Positions 33,465-40,103 of a stretch of DNA of 46,834 nucleotides are shown one piece after another. Source of the stretch: Chloroflexota bacterium (GTDB taxonomy: Bacteria; Chloroflexota; Anaerolineae; UBA1429); the NCBI GenBank assembly GCA_012729455.1, contig JAAYDC010000017.1, positions 1 to 46,834 of the forward strand. Reading direction: 5' to 3'. The notes under the pieces are model-generated. The model worked only from the letters and a program-made list of their open reading frames with translations, was not told the origin of the DNA and made no database searches. The position numbers and the translations under genes were made by a program. How positions within the stretch are numbered: the stretch's first letter is position 1; each line of letters opens with the position of its first letter.

Positions 33465-34292
33465 TCAGGCTTTGATGGCCCCGGATGTGACGCCGCTGAT
33501 ATAGGTGCGCATCCCCACCGAAAACAAGAGCACCAGTGGCAGGCAAGCCACCAGGTAGGCGGCCGTCGAGCCTTGCACCTCGCGCAAGCCTACCGCGACG
33601 ACCTGTTTCGAGTGCGACGAAATGATCAGAAGCGGCCAGAGGAACTCGTTATAGGTCGTCATCAGGTTCATCACCGCCAGGGTGGCCAGGATCGGCTGCG
33701 AGACCGGCAGGGCGATGCAGGCATACAGCACCAGCTCATTGGCGCCGTCGATGCGCGCCGCCTCAAAGATCTCTTCCGGCAGGCCCTCCAGGTAGCCGCG
33801 GCAGATCAGGATGCCCAGGACCTGCCCCGAGGCAATCCACGGCAGGATCAGCCCCCAACGGCTGTTAACCAGACCCAGGTCGTTGACCACCATAAAGGCG
33901 GGGATGAGGGTGAGAAAGGTGGGGATCATCATCAGGGCGAGGATCGCCAGGTAGAGCCAGTCCTTGCCGGGGAAGCGGTGGCGCGCAAAGGTATAGCCCG
34001 CCAGCGACGAGCAAAAGAGCACCCCGACCAGGGTCGTGAGCGAGGCGATCGCCGAGTTGATCATGTACCCGCGGATCGCCAGCCACCCTGCGGTATAGTT
34101 GGCCACCGCGCGCTCCCAGAGCGTGCCGCGCCCCTGCAGCGACTGCCGCACCATTTCGGCGAGCGGCACCATCGTGAGCACCAGCAGGATCAAGAGCACC
34201 AGCAGCATGAGGGCCTGCCCGAGCCAGCGGCGCACCAGCACGGCGCGGTTGCGGCGGGTGCGGTAGCGCTTCAAGCGACGGCCTCGAGCCAA
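33465..34292 (-). CDS. Carbohydrate ABC transporter permease (MalG type), orphan
   Basis: About 275 residues, six predicted membrane helices. The EAA loop, EAARIDGANELVLYACIALP, contacts the ATPase. NSAIASLTTLVGVLFCSSLAGYTFAR and MMIPTFLTLIPAFMV are standard MalG/UgpE segments. The start is unsure: the frame opens at a TTG (34292) after an upstream stop. Another frame from ATG 34357 (MSTRLFNEFGRAARARPWLE) could be its true N-terminus if a frameshift lies near 34300. No MalF partner, ATPase or binding protein is next to it. It could serve the binding proteins at 3.7, 5.4 and 40.1 kb. Confidence 0.85.
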   Translation of the reverse strand: MARGRRLKRYRTRRNRAVLVRRWLGQALMLLVLLILLVLTMVPLAEMVRQSLQGRGTLWERAVANYTAGWLAIRGYMINSAIASLTTLVGVLFCSSLAGYTFARHRFPGKDWLYLAILALMMIPTFLTLIPAFMVVNDLGLVNSRWGLILPWIASGQVLGILICRGYLEGLPEEIFEAARIDGANELVLYACIALPVSQPILATLAVMNLMTTYNEFLWPLLIISSHSKQVVAVGLREVQGSTAAYLVACLPLVLLFSVGMRTYISGVTSGAIKA

Positions 34293-34369
34293 GGGCGCGC
34301 ACGGGCAGCCCGCCCGAATTCGTTAAAAAGACGCGTTGACATAGCCTGCATATTCATTTAGCTGTCTAC

Positions 34370-34405
34370 GATCCGACTCCTGCCAGGGACTGCAGCGGTC
34401 GGATC
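34370..34405. other. 8-bp inverted repeat upstream of the permease
   Basis: GATCCGAC (34370-34377) pairs with GTCGGATC (34398-34405), and an inner CTGC/GCAG can pair in the loop. There is no T-run. It lies in the 178-bp gap between permease and zinc-ribbon genes and could be a control hairpin or operator. Confidence 0.4.
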
Positions 34406-34470
34406 ATGGTGATATCCTTACTGGTTGAATCCAGTGATTAATCGCGGCTGGCACGACCTTGCGCTGATTC

Positions 34471-35040
34471 TTACCTCTGATAGTGCAGTTTGAACGCAAA
34501 CAGGCGCTCGAGTACCGCCTTGACCGCCACCTGATGCGGCTGAAAGTGAATAAAGCGGATCTCGTTGCCCTCGGCATCAAAGAGCGCCAGCTCGCCCTCG
34601 CGGCGCACGAGGGGCACATCGTCGCTGCCGGGCGCCACCACGGCGCTCTGCCACTCTACGCGCGCGAGCTGGCGGTAGGGCAGCCAGCCGTTGCGGTCAT
34701 CCTCGGGCAGGATCTCATCGGCGCGCATCGACTCGTAGCGCTGGTAAAAGTTGGCCTGACGGCGCATCATCGCCAGGTTGGTCTTGACGGGGCTGGCCCC
34801 CTTTGCGGCGCACTCGGCGCGCACGCGCTCCAGGTCGGCCGCCTCGAGCTCGGGCGAGCTGTAGGCGATGATCAGCCGCGCATCAAAAAAGACGGCATAG
34901 CAGCTCACCATGCTCACCAGCGAGGTCACGCGGTTAACCGGCAGCACCAGCTGGACCTGTTCGGGCCCCTGTGCCGTCGCGCAATAGGGACAAACCAGGG
35001 TGCCGTCTTCGAGCGGTTCCGCGCAATGGTTACAGTTCAT
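34471..35040 (-). CDS. Zinc-ribbon protein with PH-like domain
   Basis: 189 residues. CNHCAEPL ... CPYCATA near residues 3-24 is a zinc ribbon. The rest, SLVSMVSCYAVFFDARLIIAY, LPYRQLARVEWQSAV, EGELALFDAEGNEIRFIHFQ, is a beta-rich PH-like domain with a central helical stretch (about 65-105). The plan parallels the protein at 31428, but without the Gln/Pro linker. ATG 35040 is chosen over the ORF's upstream codon because the zinc ribbon begins there and GGAGACGAGAGC precedes it. Function unknown. The 254 bases upstream hold nothing I can name. Confidence 0.65.
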   Translation of the reverse strand: MNCNHCAEPLEDGTLVCPYCATAQGPEQVQLVLPVNRVTSLVSMVSCYAVFFDARLIIAYSSPELEAADLERVRAECAAKGASPVKTNLAMMRRQANFYQRYESMRADEILPEDDRNGWLPYRQLARVEWQSAVVAPGSDDVPLVRREGELALFDAEGNEIRFIHFQPHQVAVKAVLERLFAFKLHYQR

Positions 35041-35294
35041 GCTCTCGTCTCCATGTGCCCTACGATTATGCCCCGCTACCACCGAGATAGCAAACAAAAA
35101 GTTGTCGGCGGCTCGTATCCGTATCAGGCTGTGCGCACGCATGAGGAACCCGATGGAGACACGTCTGAGCCCGCAGGCAGCGCGCTGGCTGGAGCCGCTC
35201 GATGTCGCCCGGCAGCCGACCGCACAGGCCTCAAGTGGTGAGCTGGTGCTGGGGAGAGGCGTCAGAGATGGCCGAGGACTGCAAGAGGAGCATG

Positions 35295-35420
35295 CTAAAG
35301 CTCGAGGATCATCGGGCTGGGTTTAAAGGCGCCCCACAGCGTCATTCCGAGGGCAAACGCCAGCACGACGACCATGAGGATGCGTATTTTGCGTTTTTCG
35401 CGCACTCGACGCTCGCTCAC
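35295..35420 (-). CDS. Small single-pass membrane protein (41 aa)
   Basis: A 41-residue ORF starts at GTG 35420 with GGGAGG six bases upstream. A basic N-terminus (SERRVREKRKIR) precedes a hydrophobic segment ILMVVVLAFALGMTLWGAF, then KPSPMILEL. A strong promoter lies at 35455-35482. The positive-inside rule predicts the N-terminus in the cytoplasm. No family is recognised. Confidence 0.55.
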   Translation of the reverse strand: MSERRVREKRKIRILMVVVLAFALGMTLWGAFKPSPMILEL

Positions 35421-35454
35421 GGGAGCCTCCCGCTCATTCGCTGGCGATGTGCTT

Positions 35455-35482
35455 ATTGTAAAGCCGCCGCGGGGGATGTCAA
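35455..35482 (-). promoter_or_regulatory. Promoter of the small membrane protein
   Basis: On the minus strand TTGACA (35482-35477), 16 bases, TACAAT (35460-35455). The start point would be near 35448, 28 bases before the GTG. Confidence 0.55.
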
Positions 35483-35530
35483 GCACGCTTAGCAGCCGAT
35501 TGGTGGGGCTGGTCAGGGGCTCCGGCTCAG

Positions 35531-36298
35531 CTACGGTGTGAATTCCGCCGCATCCTGATGCAGCGGCAGGCGCGCCTTGGCGTCCGCAATCGCCGCTTTG
35601 CTCACCTCTGCCGTCAGCAGACCGCCTCGCGTGCAGCCCAGTGCCTGCCACTCGCCCAGCGGACTCGCAACACCGCTCAAGCCCCCCATCGCAAGCCCGG
35701 CATCGGTGCCGGTGCGGTTGGCGCCGATGTGCCACAGCTGTCCGTCGAGGGCACGCGCGCGCAGCAGCACCCGCCAGTGCTCGATGCGTACCGCCGGCCA
35801 TGCCGCCGCGTTGAGGATCAGCTCAGCCCCCTGCGCCGCCAGCTCGCGGTGCAGCGCGCCAAAGCGCAGGTCGTAGCAGATCGTGAGGCCGATCCGCCAG
35901 CCGCACAGCTCGGCCGTCACCGCGCGGTCGCCGCGGGTAAAGACCTGCCGTTCACTCCTAAAGAGGTGCAGCTTGCGGTAATGCCCCGCGAGCGCCCCAT
36001 CGGCGCCGACCAGGGCCAGGGAGTTGTAGAATGCCTCGTCGGCGCGCTCGCTCAATCCGGCGGCGATCGCCAGATTGTGGCGCACGGCCAGCTCGCGCAG
36101 GGTATCCAGCGGACAGCCCGGCCAGGGGGAGGCCAGGATGGGGATGGCATCCAGCAGGTAGCCTGTATCGCACAGCTCGGGCAGCACCAGGAGCCGGCAG
36201 CCGGCATCGGCGGCACGCTCGGCCAGACGCGCCCAGCGACGCAGGTTGGCGCGCACATCGCCGGGGGCGCACACCAGCTGGCCCACGCCGATGCGCAT
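35531..36298 (-). CDS. Carbon-nitrogen hydrolase (nitrilase superfamily amidase)
   Basis: 255 residues. The catalytic triad is visible as E41 (LVLPELCDTGY), K109 (HYRKLHLF) and C141 (TICYDLRF). The family hydrolyses C-N bonds in omega-amides, carbamoyl compounds and nitriles in the cytoplasm. The closest general pattern is the omega-amidase/carbamoylputrescine hydrolase branch, but the substrate is not certain. ATG 36298 is preferred over the ORF's first codon 36322, because that would overlap the upstream gene. It starts 8 bases after the small zinc-binding gene ends, so the two form an operon. Confidence 0.87.
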   Translation of the reverse strand: MRIGVGQLVCAPGDVRANLRRWARLAERAADAGCRLLVLPELCDTGYLLDAIPILASPWPGCPLDTLRELAVRHNLAIAAGLSERADEAFYNSLALVGADGALAGHYRKLHLFRSERQVFTRGDRAVTAELCGWRIGLTICYDLRFGALHRELAAQGAELILNAAAWPAVRIEHWRVLLRARALDGQLWHIGANRTGTDAGLAMGGLSGVASPLGEWQALGCTRGGLLTAEVSKAAIADAKARLPLHQDAAEFTP

Positions 36299-36305
36299 CG
36301 CAGCG

Positions 36306-36524
36306 TCAGTTGGGGATGGCACTCGCCACCACGTTCATGCTAAAGTGATAGGTGTATCCGCATAGCCCGCAATAGATCACCAGTTCGCGGTAATCCTTCC
36401 CGCTCTCGATCATCTCAGCCGGCTGCCAGTCGCGCCGGCGGCAGACCGGGCAATCCAGCAGCACTCCTCCGCGGCTCGAAAGCCACATCCGAAAGGCTCG
36501 CGTTTGCGCATCGCTCAACTTCAT
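36306..36524 (-). CDS. Small zinc-finger protein (72 aa)
   Basis: 72 residues. Two CxxC pairs, CPVCRRRDW and CGLCGYTYHFS, should bind one zinc ion. MKLSDAQTRAFRMWLSSRGG precedes them as a helix. ATG 36524 has GGAGGCTAGCT upstream. It is the first gene of a pair with the nitrilase-family enzyme and diverges from the MntP gene. The role is unknown; such ribbons may bind nucleic acid or a partner protein. Confidence 0.65.
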   Translation of the reverse strand: MKLSDAQTRAFRMWLSSRGGVLLDCPVCRRRDWQPAEMIESGKDYRELVIYCGLCGYTYHFSMNVVASAIPN

Positions 36525-36630
36525 AGCTAGCCTCCATAACGCGGGAATTGCAGACGACAATCCTCAGTGTAGCGCATATGAACGTAATCGACAATAACCT
36601 GTCGTGCAGGATGGTAAAACAGGCCTGCGT

Positions 36631-36659
36631 TTGCGAGCGCGCTCCGGCAAGCCTATACT
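36631..36659 (+). promoter_or_regulatory. Promoter of the MntP-like gene
   Basis: TTGCGA (36631-36636), 17 bases, TATACT (36654-36659). The start near 36666 leaves only about 20 bases of leader before the TTG at 36686. That rules out the far upstream codon as start and leaves no room for a riboswitch. Confidence 0.55.
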
Positions 36660-36685
36660 CGAGCGGTTATCGGAGGGGCGTCAGC

Positions 36686-37249
36686 TTGGGGATTGTCGAA
36701 AACCTGCTTTTAGCCGTCGGCCTGGCGATGGATGCCTTTGCCGTCTCGCTGTGCGTGGGCGCCACCGGCCGCGTGCCCAGCAAAGCCTGGTATGCGGTGC
36801 CACCCCTGTATTTCGGCCTGTTTCAGGCGCTGATGCCGATCATCGGCTGGTTCGGGGGGGCGTGGCTTGTGCACCTGATCGGCCCGTGGGACCACTGGCT
36901 GGCCTTTGGTTTGCTGGCCTTTGTGGGCGGACGCATGCTCAAGAGCGGCCTCTCCAAGGAAGAAAACCCCGTTTGTGTGCTGCTGACGCATCGCGAGGCG
37001 CTGGTGCTGGCGGTGGCCACCAGCATCGATGCCCTGGCGGTGGGCCTCAGCCTGGCGATGCTGCAGGTCAGCATCTGGCAGCCGGCAGCGATCATCGGCA
37101 TGGTAACGGCTCTGCTGTCAGGGGCGGCGATCCTTCTGGGCCGCAAGGTGGGCATGTGTTTCGGCCGGCGCGCCGAGCTTGTAGGCGGGATCGTGCTCCT
37201 GGCGATTGGGCTGCGGGTGCTGATCAGCCACCTGGTGCAGCAGATCTAG
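36686..37249 (+). CDS. mntP: Putative manganese efflux pump MntP
   Basis: 187 residues, six membrane helices, the exact size of MntP/YebN. LAVGLAMDAFAVSLCVGA and AVATSIDALAVGLSLAML are the paired repeats with the conserved Asp residues in helices 1 and 4 that line the ion path. GFAFGLLAFVGGRML-like and GLRVLISHLV segments also match. Translation likely starts at TTG 36686, with GGAGGG 8 bases upstream. It exports Mn2+ from the cytoplasm. No yybP-ykoY leader precedes it, so control would be different from the E. coli gene. Confidence 0.88.
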   Translation: MGIVENLLLAVGLAMDAFAVSLCVGATGRVPSKAWYAVPPLYFGLFQALMPIIGWFGGAWLVHLIGPWDHWLAFGLLAFVGGRMLKSGLSKEENPVCVLLTHREALVLAVATSIDALAVGLSLAMLQVSIWQPAAIIGMVTALLSGAAILLGRKVGMCFGRRAELVGGIVLLAIGLRVLISHLVQQI

Positions 37250-37327
37250 CGTATTACCTCACAGGATGCGCCGCACCGAGCGCTGGCTCAAGTCCGGCGC
37301 AATACCTGTAAACGACTTTTGGTCCCC

Positions 37328-37356
37328 TTGACGCTCCACCTACCGCATGTTATGCT
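37328..37356 (+). promoter_or_regulatory. Promoter of leader RNA copy 1
   Basis: TTGACG (37328-37333), 17 bases, TATGCT (37351-37356). The same -35 and a near-identical spacer occur before copy 2, where the -10 is TATTAT. Confidence 0.7.
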
Positions 37357-37362
37357 CATTCT

Positions 37363-37454
37363 CAGATAGCTTTTGGATGCCGCAGGACGGTTGGTGGGGA
37401 TCGTTCTATTGGCAAGTCACCAGCCGGATGCGCCTGCATCTGGCTGTTTTGTTT
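37363..37454 (+). ncRNA. Leader/small RNA copy 1, upstream of the GH106-like gene
   Basis: About 92 nt between a promoter and an intrinsic terminator. The terminator is AGCCGGATGC (37422-37431), loop GCCT, GCATCTGGCT (37436-37445), then GTTTTGTTT. An alternative helix, GGTTGGTG (37389-37396) with CACCAGCC (37418-37425), overlaps the terminator's 5' arm by four bases. A second copy at 39916 conserves both helices, with changes that keep pairing. I recognise no known riboswitch. It may be an attenuator for the next gene or a separate small RNA. The remaining 170 bases before the gene contain one arm of a 15-bp inverted repeat. Confidence 0.65.
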
Positions 37455-37566
37455 CCAAAGGCAAGCTCTGCGTTGTTAACGGATATGACCCATTTCAGGT
37501 AACAAAATAATAGAATAAAGCGCACAGCAAATCAAATAGCCGAAAGCTATACCCGGTGTCAATAGT

Positions 37567-37581
37567 CCGGGATACCGCCCG
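37567..37581. repeat. 15-bp inverted repeat, left arm
   Basis: CCGGGATACCGCCCG here is the exact reverse complement of 39769-39783. The two arms bracket the GH106-like gene. No target-site duplication is visible beside them. Confidence 0.7.
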
Positions 37582-37627
37582 TCGACTTTAAACAAACATA
37601 TTCTACTGACAGAAAGAAGGTGCGAAT

Positions 37628-39733
37628 ATGAGCATTATCGAGAAATACGGCAAGAGCTTTGCAAACCCCGACAGACGGAACGCGATCTATCAGATAATCC
37701 ACGGCGGCGCTGTGGACAAAGAAAAGGCTGAATATTACGACTCACGCTGGTTCGGCGGCATCGTGGGCAACGTGCCATATACATCAGAATTCCCCGATTC
37801 TGACGAGGAATGGAATGACACCGCAGCGGGGATACGCGAGTATATCCAGCGGGGTATGTATACCTGGCTTTACGATGAAAAGGGCTATCCCTCGGGTACC
37901 GCCGGCGGCTATGTCACTGAGTTTAACCCCGAGTATGTGGCAAAGGGACTCTACTGCTACGACTACTGGCGCAAGATCAGCGGTCCGAGCACGTATCGCG
38001 CCGACGTGCCGGGAGACAAGCTTTGGAAAGCGCTCTTGCTGCCGGTGGAGGGGGGAGATCCAATCGATGTCACCGACTGCCTCAACGAGCGGGGGGTGCT
38101 GTATATAGAGGTTCCCGCCGGACAGTTCTACCTCTTTATGATGAGTATTCGCCGGCTCTTTGACGGCACCCATGCCACCGAGAGCTACTCTGAGCCGCGC
38201 AACTATATAAGCCTGTCCGACCGCAAGGCGGTGCGCGAGTTTATCAACTGTACCCATGAGAATTACAAAAAGGTGCTGGGCGACGAGTTCGGCAAGGGCG
38301 TTCTCGCCATGTTCACCGACGAACCCTCTCTTATATCCTGGAATATCCGGGCGGGTGTTTTCCCGATCCTGCCCTGGCTTGACAGCTATCCCGCCGACTT
38401 TGAGGCGAAATATGGCTACGAGTTTTACAAGGCATGCACAGCGGTGGTGCTGCGCCGAGGGGACGATGCCGTCAAGCGCCGCTGCGACTTTTGGGAATTC
38501 ATCGCCGACACGATTGCCGACAGCTACTTTGGACAGATCCAGGACTGGTGCCGGGCTAATAACCTCAAATCCTCGGGCCATATGCTGGAGGAAGAGCGGC
38601 TGCAGGCGCACGTTAACAACTATGGCTCGTTCTACCGTTCAATGAAGCGCTTTGACTGGCCGGGCATAGACCAGCTGGCCACCGAGACCTCGGCACTTAT
38701 GCGTGACGGGACCATCCCTATCGCCCGCTTTATAGCCTCCTTTGCCGATATAAACGGCGAACGCGAGGTCTTTACCGAGTTCTCCGACCACAGTGTCAGA
38801 GAACGTGGCGACCGGGCAGAGCTTGGTTGTTACTATGGCTCGGTCAACTGGCATCTTGCTATGGGCGTGAATAACTTTACAAGCTATTATTCCTGGGACG
38901 GCATAACCAAAGAAGAGACCCGCGAACTCAACCGCTATACAGCGCGTTCCGGCGGGCTGCTCAGGATGGGCAGCCGCGACAGCCGCGTGGCTCTGTTCTA
39001 TCCTGAGGCGGCAATGTGGGAAAGCTATATCCCCAACACCAACGTCCGGGCTATCGATTATTCAGAGGCGACACAAGCGCTTGATGATGCCTTTGCCCAG
39101 GCGTCCTGGGATCTCGTCCAGCGTCAGATAGACTTTGACTATATCGACTGCGCGCTGCTGCTGGAGGGCGAGATACAAGACGGACGGCTTATCTACCGCG
39201 ACCGCGCCTATTCGGCTCTGGTTCTGCCCTGTGCACGGGTGCTTGAGGAAGCGGCGATGGCAAAGCTGCTCGAATGCGAGGCGGCAGGAATTGCCATACT
39301 CTTTTGCGGTGAAGCGCCCAGGCTCTCCCGCGAGACCGGCGTCACATCGCCGGCCGCCCTTGAAATTGCCGATGCTATAGAGAAAGGACGCATGGCGCTT
39401 GCTCCCACAGAGGATTTTGGCAAGCTGCTTGATGCCAAGCTGCCCAGAATCTGCCGCACATTGAAAATCGAAAACGAAAAGGGCTGCTACCATCCTATGC
39501 TGCTATCCCACTGCCGTGTCACCGATGATGGGGAGCGGGTGATCTATCTTGCCAACATGGACAGCGTACCCTTTACCGGCAGACTGACAGTTGACGGCTG
39601 CTGTGCTGAGGCGGTGGAATGCGATGCCTTTACCGGCGAAATGACGAAACTTGACGTTGACGGGAGGCTGTCGCTGGATATAACCATACGCCCCGGTGAG
39701 GGACGTTTCTGGCTGATTGCCGGGAGGAAATAG
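37628..39733 (+). CDS. GH106-like glycoside hydrolase (putative alpha-L-rhamnosidase)
   Basis: 701 residues, no signal peptide. WLYDEKGYPSGTAGGYVTEF (about residues 79-98) matches the conserved core of GH106-type rhamnosidases and related uncharacterised families. Further blocks are MFTDEPSL (possible catalytic Glu), SSGHMLEEERLQAH and FTEFSDHSVRERGDRAELGC. C-terminal beta strands (RVIYLANMDSVPFTGRLTVD) form an accessory domain. The protein is shorter than typical secreted GH106 enzymes (over 1000), so it may be a separate cytoplasmic group. The ATG follows GAAAGAAGGTGCGAAT. It is less GC-rich than its neighbours and sits between duplicated leader RNAs, so it is probably an inserted gene. Confidence 0.65.
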   Translation: MSIIEKYGKSFANPDRRNAIYQIIHGGAVDKEKAEYYDSRWFGGIVGNVPYTSEFPDSDEEWNDTAAGIREYIQRGMYTWLYDEKGYPSGTAGGYVTEFNPEYVAKGLYCYDYWRKISGPSTYRADVPGDKLWKALLLPVEGGDPIDVTDCLNERGVLYIEVPAGQFYLFMMSIRRLFDGTHATESYSEPRNYISLSDRKAVREFINCTHENYKKVLGDEFGKGVLAMFTDEPSLISWNIRAGVFPILPWLDSYPADFEAKYGYEFYKACTAVVLRRGDDAVKRRCDFWEFIADTIADSYFGQIQDWCRANNLKSSGHMLEEERLQAHVNNYGSFYRSMKRFDWPGIDQLATETSALMRDGTIPIARFIASFADINGEREVFTEFSDHSVRERGDRAELGCYYGSVNWHLAMGVNNFTSYYSWDGITKEETRELNRYTARSGGLLRMGSRDSRVALFYPEAAMWESYIPNTNVRAIDYSEATQALDDAFAQASWDLVQRQIDFDYIDCALLLEGEIQDGRLIYRDRAYSALVLPCARVLEEAAMAKLLECEAAGIAILFCGEAPRLSRETGVTSPAALEIADAIEKGRMALAPTEDFGKLLDAKLPRICRTLKIENEKGCYHPMLLSHCRVTDDGERVIYLANMDSVPFTGRLTVDGCCAEAVECDAFTGEMTKLDVDGRLSLDITIRPGEGRFWLIAGRK

Positions 39734-39768
39734 TAGAGATAGGTATCTGCATGGCAACCGGCGCTGAT

Positions 39769-39783
39769 CGGGCGGTATCCCGG
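39769..39783. repeat. 15-bp inverted repeat, right arm
   Basis: CGGGCGGTATCCCGG, the reverse complement of 37567-37581, placed 35 bases after the GH106-like stop codon. Confidence 0.7.
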
Positions 39784-39808
39784 GAGATGTTTAACTTGTT
39801 TTTTCGAT

Positions 39809-39860
39809 TCAGGCACAGGTATCCCAGGTGTACGAGTTTGTCGAGCATGGCTTAATGGCC
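39809..39860 (-). pseudogene. Fragment resembling the FeoC-like gene
   Basis: On the minus strand this reads MLDKLVHLGYLCLNR, matching MLDDLVRLGYLCDAL of the FeoC-like protein at 41790-42050. The DNA likeness is clear over about 50 bases, including GTCGAGCATGGC. It is cut off next to the promoter of leader RNA copy 2. It suggests that a unit of leader RNA, gene and feoC was once duplicated in tandem. Confidence 0.5.
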
Positions 39861-39880
39861 GTAAACGGCTCGAGATACCC

Positions 39881-39909
39881 TTGACGCTCTACCTGCCGCG
39901 TGCTATTAT
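39881..39909 (+). promoter_or_regulatory. Promoter of leader RNA copy 2
   Basis: TTGACG (39881-39886), 17 bases, TATTAT (39904-39909). A TATAAT one turn further is an alternative -10. Spacer and -35 match copy 1. Confidence 0.7.
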
Positions 39910-39915
39910 AATAAT

Positions 39916-40015
39916 AGTAATATTAAAATAGCTTTAAATGCCGCAGGACGGTTGGTGGGGAATCGTTCTATTGGCAAGTCGCCAGCCAGACGCGCCTGCG
40001 TCTGGCTGTTTTGTT
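39916..40015 (+). ncRNA. Leader/small RNA copy 2, upstream of binding protein 3
   Basis: About 100 nt. The conserved core GCCGCAGGACGGTTGGTGGG and TCGTTCTATTGGCAAGTC match copy 1 almost exactly. The terminator is AGCCAGACGC (39984-39993), loop GCCT, GCGTCTGGCT (39998-40007), GTTTTGTT. The alternative helix is GGTTGGTG (39950-39957) with CGCCAGCC (39980-39987). Relative to copy 1, one terminator pair changes from T-A to C-G and a G-U becomes A-U, so both arms changed together. Beyond it lie a Shine-Dalgarno-like AAAGGAGG near 40021 with no start codon, then the real one before 40104. Confidence 0.65.
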
Positions 40016-40103
40016 GCCACGAAAGGAGGCGCCTATTCCAATTCATTGATCCTTCTCGCGCTCGTACCGCACTGTTTGACTCACATAAAGGAGGAAAAGA
40101 CTG

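Noticed and set aside
33444-34361. 305-codon + strand ORF over the ABC permease
   Set aside because: Shadow ORF; the minus strand has the EAA loop and membrane helices of a real permease.
34335-34363. TTGACA-containing promoter on the + strand
   Set aside because: It would point into the 3' end of the minus-strand zinc-ribbon gene, with no gene to drive and a poor -10.
35153-35326. Possible 57-codon + strand gene (METRLSPQAARWLEPLD...)
   Set aside because: Some protein-like wording at the start, but it becomes low-complexity, overlaps the small membrane protein gene and has no recognisable family.
36548-36685. Upstream extension of the MntP ORF
   Set aside because: The promoter at 36631-36659 lies inside it and MntP proteins begin at the TTG 36686 region.
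36560-36685. yybP-ykoY (Mn2+) riboswitch before mntP
   Set aside because: The predicted leader is only about 20 nt and no hallmark sequences are seen.
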